Source: Rhodobacter sp. (GTDB lineage Bacteria > Pseudomonadota > Alphaproteobacteria > Rhodobacterales > Rhodobacteraceae). From it: a DNA stretch of 10,589 nt. The notes under the pieces were generated by a model. It was not told the DNA's origin. It made no database searches and saw only the letters and a list, made by a program, of their open reading frames with translations. Shown one piece after another: positions 5,467-10,589 of this stretch (its first letter is position 1; the number at the start of each line of letters is the position of its first letter). The stretch is taken from contig JAIXVS010000188.1 in NCBI GenBank assembly GCA_027482795.1, positions 1 to 10,589 on the forward strand. Reading direction: 5' to 3'. The translations under genes were made by a program, and so were the position numbers.

Positions 5467-6867
5467 ATGACCATCCGCCCAAACACCCCCAGCCCCGATG
5501 ATCTGATGAACATGGATCGCCGCCATTCCCTGCATCCGTGGACAAATTTTGGCCCGTTTGAAGAAAAGGGCGCGCTGGTGATTTCGCGCGGGGAAGGGGC
5601 CTATTTGTGGGATGCAAATGGCAAGCGATACTTTGATGCGGTAGGCGGGCTGTGGTGCACCAACATTGGGCTGGGGCGGGCGGAAATGGCCCGTGCGATT
5701 GGCGATCAGGCGCAGCGGCTGGCCTTTTCAAATACGTTTGTAGATATGACGAACGATCCATCGGCGCAGCTTGCCGCCGAAATTGCCCGCCTTGCGCCCG
5801 GGGATTTGAACCGTGTGCATTTCACCACGGGCGGGTCAACGGCGGTGGATACGGCGGTGCGCATGGTCAGCTACTATCACCACGCGCGCGGCAACCCGCA
5901 GAAAACCGATATCGTGGCGCGCGAACATTCCTATCACGGCAGCACCTATCTTTCCCAATCTGTCGGCAAACGGCCGGGCGACCGCGTCGAAGAATTCCGC
6001 TACAAAACCGATGGCATCCACCATCTGGCCTGCCCCAACCCCTACCGCCGCGAGGGTGGCATGTCCGAGGCGGCGTTTTGCGATGCGCTGGTGGCCGAGT
6101 TTGAGGCGCTGATTGATACCGTGGGCGCAGACCGCATCGGCGGCTTTATTGCCGAACCTATTCAGGCATCGGGCGGCATTATCATACCGCCGCAGGGCTA
6201 CCTGCGCCGCATGTGGGATATCTGCCAGCGCCATGATATTTTGTTTATTGCCGACGAGGTGGTGACCGCTTGGGGCCGCCTTGGCCATTGGTTTGCCAGT
6301 TTGGACGAATTTGGCGTGCAGCCCGATATGATTTGCACGGCCAAGGGGCTGACATCGGGGTACCAACCCCTTGGCGCGGTTGTGTTTTCGGATCGGATTT
6401 GGGATGTTATGGCGGCAGGCGGGCAGCGCTGGTTTACATCGGGGCTAACTTATTCGGGCCATCCTGTGGCCTGCGCTGCGGGTCTAAAGAACATCGAAAT
6501 TATGGCGCGCGAGGATTTGCTGGGCAATGCCGCCCGCGTGGGGGCGTATTTTCAAACCCGCCTGAAGGCGCTGGAAGCCCTGCCATTGGTGGGCCAAGTG
6601 CGGGGCCAAGGGTTGATGCTGTGCGTGGAAAACGTGGCCGATAAACACTCCAAGGAACCCCTTCCCGACGGGGCCAATGAAAGCAAACGCATCTCAAACG
6701 CCTGCGAAGACATGGGCCTTTTGGTGCGCCCGATTGGACATTTGAACGTGATGTCCCCGCCGCTGATTATCACCGAAACCGACGTCGATTTTATTGCCGA
6801 GGTGCTGGAAGCCGCGATTTTGCGCGTTACGGATGATTTGGTGCGCGAGGGGTATCGGCTGGGCTAG
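5467..6867 (+). CDS. Class III (omega-amino acid type) PLP-dependent aminotransferase
   Basis: By family, transfers an amino group from an omega-amine, diamine or beta/gamma-amino acid, usually to pyruvate, in the cytosol. It is 466 aa, the normal length. PLP-site features: the catalytic Schiff-base lysine is Lys293 in CTAKGLTSGYQPLGAV; Asp263 in IADEVVTAWGRLG contacts the PLP ring nitrogen; SYHGST (155-160) stacks on PLP; the phosphate-binding region is FTTGGSTAVDTA (119-130); and TYSGHPVACAA (328-338) is typical of omega-transaminases. HLHP/LHPWTNF near residue 22 and GLWCTNIGLGR near 61 also match the putrescine/beta-alanine:pyruvate group. The start is fixed by AAAGGAG 6 nt upstream. The next gene downstream is an agmatinase (putrescine-producing), which makes putrescine an attractive candidate donor, by inference. 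Taurine, beta-alanine or 4-aminobutyrate remain possible. Confidence 0.93.
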   Translation: MTIRPNTPSPDDLMNMDRRHSLHPWTNFGPFEEKGALVISRGEGAYLWDANGKRYFDAVGGLWCTNIGLGRAEMARAIGDQAQRLAFSNTFVDMTNDPSAQLAAEIARLAPGDLNRVHFTTGGSTAVDTAVRMVSYYHHARGNPQKTDIVAREHSYHGSTYLSQSVGKRPGDRVEEFRYKTDGIHHLACPNPYRREGGMSEAAFCDALVAEFEALIDTVGADRIGGFIAEPIQASGGIIIPPQGYLRRMWDICQRHDILFIADEVVTAWGRLGHWFASLDEFGVQPDMICTAKGLTSGYQPLGAVVFSDRIWDVMAAGGQRWFTSGLTYSGHPVACAAGLKNIEIMAREDLLGNAARVGAYFQTRLKALEALPLVGQVRGQGLMLCVENVADKHSKEPLPDGANESKRISNACEDMGLLVRPIGHLNVMSPPLIITETDVDFIAEVLEAAILRVTDDLVREGYRLG

Positions 6868-6871
6868 CCCC

Positions 6872-6900
6872 TTGCCAACCCTACCTTCCCGCCCTAGCTT
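6872..6900 (+). promoter_or_regulatory. Predicted sigma70-type promoter of the agmatinase gene
   Basis: TTGCCA (5/6 to TTGACA) at 6872-6877 and TAGCTT (weak -10, 3/6) at 6895-6900 are separated by 17 nt. It lies just after the aminotransferase stop and would give a leader of about 55 nt before the ATG at 6961. So the agmatinase may be expressed both from its own promoter and by read-through. Confidence 0.4.
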
Positions 6901-6960
6901 TAACGTACGGATCCGCGCGGTCTCCGCCCTAATGATAGCGCCCCATATCCGAGAGTTCCC

Positions 6961-7926
6961 ATGCCCTTAGAAGACGCTAAATCTGACATTGACGCTGCCT
7001 TTATGCGCCCCGATCTGCGCGGCTATTCCTTTGAAAACGCCTTTGCAGGGGCGACCAGTTTTCTGCGCCGCCGCTATTCCAAAGACCTGAGCGGCGTTGA
7101 TTTGGCCATCACGGGCGTGCCTTTTGACCAAGCGGTCACGCACCGCGCGGGCACCCGATTTGGCCCGCGCGCGATCCGCGAGGCATCCAGCCTGATGCCC
7201 TTTGATCCGCCGCATGGCTGGCCCACGCACCCGCTGGAGGATATGGCCATTGTCGATTACGGCGATTTGGCCTTTGATTATGCCAAAACCGCCGATTTTC
7301 CCGCGCGGCTGACAGATCATATCGCGGGGATACTTGGCGCGGGGGCAGGGACCATCACGCTGGGCGGTGATCACTACATCACCCTGCCCATTCTGCGCGC
7401 CTATGCGGCCAAATTCGGCCCGCTGTCGGTTATTCATTTTGATGCCCATTCCGATTTGTGGCCAGATGATGATATGGCCCGCATCGATCATGGCACCATG
7501 ATGTATAAGGCGGTGAAGGCGGGTTATGTTGACCCTGCAACATCGGTGCAAATCGGCATTCGCACCACGACCGAAGATTACCTTGGCGTGAATGTGATCA
7601 CCGCGCGCGAATTGCACGAGCGGGGCCATATCTGGGCCACCGCCCGCACGCGCGAGATTGTGGGCGCGCGCCCCACCTATCTGACCTTTGATATCGACGC
7701 GCTTGACCCAGCCTATGCGCCTGGCACAGGCACGCCTGTGTGGGGCGGGCTGCATTCGTGGCAGGCATCGGCGATGCTGCGCGATTTGGCGGGGATACAT
7801 CTGGTGGGCGGCGATATTGTCGAAGTCTCCCCGCCCTATGATACCACGGGGGCTACGGCAATTGCGGGGGCGCATGTGGCCTATGATTTGATTTGCCTTT
7901 ATCATTGGGCCAAGGTGCGCGGGTGA
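6961..7926 (+). CDS. speB: Agmatinase-type ureohydrolase (arginase/agmatinase family)
   Basis: By family, uses a binuclear Mn2+ site to hydrolyse a guanidino group to urea; with agmatine the product is putrescine. It is 321 aa. The metal-ligand set is complete: GGDH (His138), FDAHSD (Asp161, His163, Asp165) and FDIDALDP (Asp244, Asp246). EVSPPYD (Glu288) is the conserved substrate-side acid. DHGTMMYKA at 176-184 matches the HGT segment of E. coli SpeB, and GVPFD...HRAGTRFGPRAIRE at 52-74 is the usual agmatinase N-terminal signature. This favours agmatinase over arginase, but guanidinobutyrase or guanidinopropionase, which share these motifs, cannot be excluded. The ATG at 6961 has only a modest GAGAG upstream. 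The TGA overlaps the GTG start of the DUF1499 gene, and the omega-aminotransferase lies 93 bp upstream, suggesting linked polyamine or guanidino-compound use. Confidence 0.9.
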   Translation: MPLEDAKSDIDAAFMRPDLRGYSFENAFAGATSFLRRRYSKDLSGVDLAITGVPFDQAVTHRAGTRFGPRAIREASSLMPFDPPHGWPTHPLEDMAIVDYGDLAFDYAKTADFPARLTDHIAGILGAGAGTITLGGDHYITLPILRAYAAKFGPLSVIHFDAHSDLWPDDDMARIDHGTMMYKAVKAGYVDPATSVQIGIRTTTEDYLGVNVITARELHERGHIWATARTREIVGARPTYLTFDIDALDPAYAPGTGTPVWGGLHSWQASAMLRDLAGIHLVGGDIVEVSPPYDTTGATAIAGAHVAYDLICLYHWAKVRG

Positions 7927-8357
7927 AAATAGCGTTTTTGCTAATCCTAATCGCCGTGGCCGCACTTGTGGCCTATATCCGCCTTGCCCCGTCTGATCCT
8001 GCGCGCTGGCATATCGCGCTGCACCCGCGCCCTGCAGATATTGCAGCGCCATCACCGCAAGTGGTGGTGCTGCGGGGCGGGTCCTATATAGATTTGCCCA
8101 ATGCCGATGGCCTTCTGGCGCGTCTGGATACCATCATCATGGCCACGCCGCGCACGGTGCTGCTTGCGGGCAGTGTGGATAGTGGGCGGATGACTTGGAT
8201 CACCCGTTCCGCCCTTTGGGGCTTTCCCGATTACACCACCGCCGAAGTGGGCCCGCAGGGGCTGATCATTTATTCCCGTCTGCGTTTTGGCGGCGGGGAT
8301 ATGGGGGTGAATGGCGCGCGGCTGGCAGGGTGGATTGCCGCTTTGTCCAAAGCCTAA
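7923..8357 (+). CDS. Membrane-anchored DUF1499 family protein
   Basis: Function unknown. It is 144 aa: a single N-terminal hydrophobic helix (residues 3-21, IAFLLILIAVAALVAYIRL) followed by a soluble domain, so it is probably tethered to the inner membrane facing the periplasm, or is secreted. The C-terminal half carries recognisable DUF1499 wording: TPRTVLLAGSVDSGRMTWITRS split over residues 75-96, GFPDYTTAEV at 100-109 and IYSRLRFGGGDMGVNGAR at 116-133. The start is the GTG at 7923, which overlaps the agmatinase TGA as GTGA, with AAGG 7 nt upstream; an in-frame ATG at 7893 lies inside the agmatinase gene without a convincing SD. The overlap implies translational coupling with the agmatinase. 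DUF1499 identity is from memory of the family pattern. Confidence 0.85.
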   Translation: MKIAFLLILIAVAALVAYIRLAPSDPARWHIALHPRPADIAAPSPQVVVLRGGSYIDLPNADGLLARLDTIIMATPRTVLLAGSVDSGRMTWITRSALWGFPDYTTAEVGPQGLIIYSRLRFGGGDMGVNGARLAGWIAALSKA

Positions 8358-8414
8358 CGCGCAGCGCCCCACAGCACCCTTGACCACGCCCAACAAATTC
8401 GCCAAAGCCTGCCC

Positions 8415-9470
8415 ATGGTTCCTTTAGATAAACTTGCCCAAATCTCGCAGCGGTTCGAATTTCTCGAAGCGCGGCTGAACGCTGGCGCATCGCCCGCCGA
8501 AATTGCCGATCTGTCGCGCGAATATTCCGAACTTGGCCCCGTTGTGGCCGAAATCAACGGCTATCGCCGCGCTTTGGATGATTTGGCCGAAGCGGAATTG
8601 ATGCTGGCCGACCCAGATATGCGCGCGCTGGCAGAAGATGAGATTCCCAAGCTAAAGGCCCGCATCCCCGAAATGGAGGGCCGCCTTCAGGTGGCTTTGC
8701 TGCCCAAAGATGCCGCCGATGCCCGCCCTGCCATTTTGGAAATTCGCCCTGGCACGGGGGGCGACGAGGCCGCGCTTTTCGCCGCCGACCTTTTGCGCAT
8801 GTATCAACGCTATGCCGAGAAAATGGGCTGGTCATGGGAAGTGCTGGATCAGCAAGACAGCGAACTTGGCGGGATCAAAGACGTGTCTGTGCACATCAAG
8901 GGCGAGGGCGTTTTTGCCAAAATGAAATTCGAATCGGGCGTGCACCGTGTGCAGCGCGTGCCCGAAACCGAGGCGCAGGGCCGCGTGCATACATCGGCTG
9001 CCACTGTGGCCGTTCTGCCCGAGGCAGAGGAGGTGGATTTGGTGATCCCAACCTCTGACATCCGTATTGATACCATGCGCGCATCAGGCGCGGGCGGCCA
9101 GCACGTCAACACCACCGATTCGGCCGTGCGCATCACGCACCTGCCCACGGGCATCATTGTGACATCGGCGCAAAAATCGCAGCACCGCAACCGCGAACTT
9201 GCCATGCAAGTGCTGCGCGCGCGGCTGTATGATTTGGAACGCGCGCGGGTGGATGGCGAACGCGCGGCTGAACGCAAATCCCAAGTCGGCAGCGGGGATC
9301 GCAGCGAGCGTATCCGCACCTATAACTTTCCCCAAGGCCGCATGACCGATCATCGCATCAACCTGACGCTGTATTCGCTGGGCGCGGTGATGCAGGGCGA
9401 TATTGCCGAAGTGATTGACGCGCTGGTCGCCCATGATCAGGCCAGCAAATTGGCCGAGATGGAGGGATGA
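8415..9470 (+). CDS. prfA: Peptide chain release factor 1 (RF1)
   Basis: Recognises UAA and UAG stop codons in the ribosomal A site and triggers release of the peptide. It is 351 aa. The N-terminus MVPLDKLAQISQRFEFLEARL is the standard RF1 opening, here read as two short parts of one helix. The domain 2 stop-codon reader is QRVPETEAQGR: the PxT tripeptide is Pro183-Glu184-Thr185, where E. coli has PAT. The catalytic loop is SGAGGQHVN with Gln229, the residue methylated by PrmC. NFPQGRMTDHRI near 315-326 is also typical. The ATG at 8415 is supported by homology; no clear Shine-Dalgarno precedes it, which is unusual beside the strong SDs of several other genes here. It overlaps prmC by ATGA. 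RF2 (SPF motif, programmed frameshift) is excluded. Confidence 0.98.
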   Translation: MVPLDKLAQISQRFEFLEARLNAGASPAEIADLSREYSELGPVVAEINGYRRALDDLAEAELMLADPDMRALAEDEIPKLKARIPEMEGRLQVALLPKDAADARPAILEIRPGTGGDEAALFAADLLRMYQRYAEKMGWSWEVLDQQDSELGGIKDVSVHIKGEGVFAKMKFESGVHRVQRVPETEAQGRVHTSAATVAVLPEAEEVDLVIPTSDIRIDTMRASGAGGQHVNTTDSAVRITHLPTGIIVTSAQKSQHRNRELAMQVLRARLYDLERARVDGERAAERKSQVGSGDRSERIRTYNFPQGRMTDHRINLTLYSLGAVMQGDIAEVIDALVAHDQASKLAEMEG

Positions 9471-10333
9471 GCGGCCAACCTACGCTTGCCCATTTGTTGC
9501 AAAGCGGGATTGGCGCCTTGAAATTAGCAGGAATCGAAAGCGCGGCGGCGGATGCGCGTATCCTATTGGCTGATGCAGCAGGGATTGCGCCAGATCGCCT
9601 GAACCTGCATCTTCCTGACAGGGCAGGTGAGCTTGCCGAAACGATTTTTCCCTTGCATATCGCCGCCCGTGCGCAATTCCAGCCTGTCTCGCAGATTATC
9701 GGGCGGCGGATGTTTTGGGGGCGCGACTTTATCGTTACCCGCGACACGCTTGACCCGCGCCCCGAAACCGAGACCTTGGTTGCCGAGGCGTTGCGCGGCT
9801 CTTTCACGCGCGTTTTGGATATAGGCACAGGTACGGGCTGTATCTTGCTGACTTTGCTCGCAGAACGCCCACAGGCGGTGGGTATTGGCACAGATATATC
9901 GCAAAAGGCGCTGGACGTGGCGACGCGCAACGCCCGCGCTTTCGAATTAGAAGGCCGCGTACGGCTGGTGCAATCGGATTGGTTTTCTGCTGTGGGCAGC
10001 CGTTTTGATCTGATTGTTTCGAACCCGCCCTATATTGCGGCGGATGAAATGGCAGGCCTTTCCCCAGATGTGCAAGAATGGGAGCCGCATTTGGCCCTGA
10101 CCGACGGGGCCGATGGGTTGGGCGCATACCGCGCCATCGCGCTGGGTGCAGGGGCGCGGCTGATGGCGGGCGGGCGGATAGTGCTGGAAATTGGCCCCAC
10201 GCAAGGCGCGGCTGTATCGCGGCTTTTGGCGGCGCAGGGTTTTTTGGGCATTCGTATCCTGCCCGATTTTGATGGCCGCGACCGCGTGGTGTGCGCGCAT
10301 AAGCCACTGGATACGGGCAACTGTGCGTCCTAA
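9467..10333 (+). CDS. prmC: Peptide chain release factor N5-glutamine methyltransferase PrmC (HemK)
   Basis: SAM-dependent methyltransferase that N5-methylates the Gln of the GGQ motif in release factors, increasing termination efficiency. It is 288 aa, the usual length. An N-terminal helical release-factor-binding domain (residues ~1-75) is followed by the hallmark DPRPETE (96-102), the SAM-binding motif I LDIGTGTGCI (117-126), an acidic TDIS (142-145) and the active-site NPPY (186-189) that binds the glutamine amide. The ATG overlaps the prfA TGA as ATGA. A GGAGGG lies at 9461-9466, too close for an ordinary SD, so translation is probably coupled by reinitiation after prfA. The prfA-prmC pairing is widely conserved and puts the enzyme with its substrate. 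It ends with TAA at 10331-10333. Confidence 0.97.
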   Translation: MSGQPTLAHLLQSGIGALKLAGIESAAADARILLADAAGIAPDRLNLHLPDRAGELAETIFPLHIAARAQFQPVSQIIGRRMFWGRDFIVTRDTLDPRPETETLVAEALRGSFTRVLDIGTGTGCILLTLLAERPQAVGIGTDISQKALDVATRNARAFELEGRVRLVQSDWFSAVGSRFDLIVSNPPYIAADEMAGLSPDVQEWEPHLALTDGADGLGAYRAIALGAGARLMAGGRIVLEIGPTQGAAVSRLLAAQGFLGIRILPDFDGRDRVVCAHKPLDTGNCAS

Positions 10334-10528
10334 TCGTCGCACTTGGCCAACAATTCAATTTTGGCGCAGAATCTACTTGCCGAGGCGCAGCAGCTATGAT
10401 TAGTCGTTCACATGCGCCGCTGGCTTTTGCCGTGATGTCGCGTTTAACCCCGGTCATTGCCGTATCCCTTAGGGGCGATCTGAACAGATCAGGCAGGTTT
10501 AAGACCGTTATCTGGATCAAAGGCTCAT
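10334..10528. other. Intergenic region between prmC and the DUF4167 gene, with palindrome
   Basis: 195 bp without a supported gene. A weak hairpin (GCCAA 10346-10350, TTGGC 10361-10365) follows the prmC stop but lacks a T-tract. TATGAT at 10395-10400 is a good -10 hexamer (5/6), but the -35 position 17 nt upstream is poor (TCTACT). A perfect 14-bp palindrome GATCTGAACAGATC lies at 10477-10490, within the presumed leader, and could be an operator or an RNA hairpin. AAAGG at 10519-10523 is the SD of the next gene. Confidence 0.45.
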
Positions 10529-10589
10529 ATGCGTTCTTCCAAGTCCCGCTCGCGTTCCAAGGCGAACCGCCCGCGCACCTTAGGCAATA
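10529..10589 (+). CDS. DUF4167 domain-containing protein (N-terminal fragment, cut by window end)
   Basis: Only 20 complete codons are present. The peptide starts MRSSKSRSRSKANRPR and continues TLGN before the window ends. This Ser/Arg/Lys-rich opening followed by RPRTLGN is, from memory, the start of the DUF4167 proteins that follow prmC in Rhodobacteraceae; the domain proper lies beyond the edge. AAAGG sits 5 nt before the ATG. Composition is strongly basic, consistent with nucleic-acid association, but the function is unknown. Too short to be certain, though the motif, SD and neighbourhood agree. Confidence 0.72.
   Translation, partial: MRSSKSRSRSKANRPRTLGN

Noticed and set aside
8380..8385. 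TTGACC before prfA as a -35 element
   Set aside because: No -10-like hexamer lies 16-18 nt downstream; the position reads GC-rich sequence.
10396..10589. Open frame starting ATGATTAGTCG that runs to the window end
   Set aside because: No SD, no recognisable product, and it overlaps the DUF4167 start in another frame; the shorter DUF4167 frame has a good SD, motif and neighbourhood.
1..10589. Search by eye for CRISPR arrays, tRNA/rRNA genes, insertion-sequence ends, phage genes or toxin-antitoxin pairs
   Set aside because: No regularly spaced direct repeats, cloverleaf-like sequence, transposase or integrase motifs, or TA-like small gene pairs were seen.

Overview
The window looks like a chromosomal stretch of an alphaproteobacterium, most probably a member of the Rhodobacteraceae. 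The basis is moderately GC-rich codon use, a PhoR-type histidine kinase with the wording typical of that family, the gene order prfA-prmC followed by a DUF4167 protein, and a DUF1499 protein nearby. No taxonomic search was possible. I see no phage, transposon, CRISPR array, rRNA or tRNA. Most of the window reads as ordinary housekeeping and accessory metabolism.

Left part (1-3063). The window opens inside a phosphate-type sensor kinase (phoR, left end missing) on the + strand. It meets, 6 bp apart, a minus-strand pair: a periplasmic Fe3+-binding protein (fbpA-like, 1898-2902) followed by a nucleoside hydrolase (899-1843). A sigma70-like promoter (2933-2961) precedes fbpA. Between that promoter and the upstream mazG gene lies a large composite inverted repeat (2980-3063) that starts one base after the mazG stop codon, with a smaller overlapping hairpin and T-tract.

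Middle (3064-8357). mazG (minus) is divergent from an M20D amidohydrolase (+), which is followed by a small three-helix membrane protein of unknown function. After a hairpin and a small palindrome come a class III omega-aminotransferase, an agmatinase-type ureohydrolase with its own likely promoter, and a membrane-anchored DUF1499 protein whose start overlaps the agmatinase stop. Agmatinase (agmatine to putrescine and urea), an omega-aminotransferase able in principle to take putrescine, and an amidohydrolase could together serve catabolism of polyamines or guanidino compounds. That is inference from adjacency.

Right part (8358-10589). prfA (release factor 1) overlaps prmC by ATGA. PrmC methylates the GGQ glutamine of RF1, so enzyme and substrate are made together. 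A 195-nt intergenic region with a 14-bp palindrome leads into the first 20 codons of a DUF4167 protein cut by the window edge.

The least explained features are non-coding: the composite inverted repeat at 2980-3063, and the recurrence of Shine-Dalgarno sequences inside small inverted repeats in front of four separate genes (899-1843, 1898-2902, 3919-5082 and 5467-6867). No clear undescribed multi-gene system is visible.
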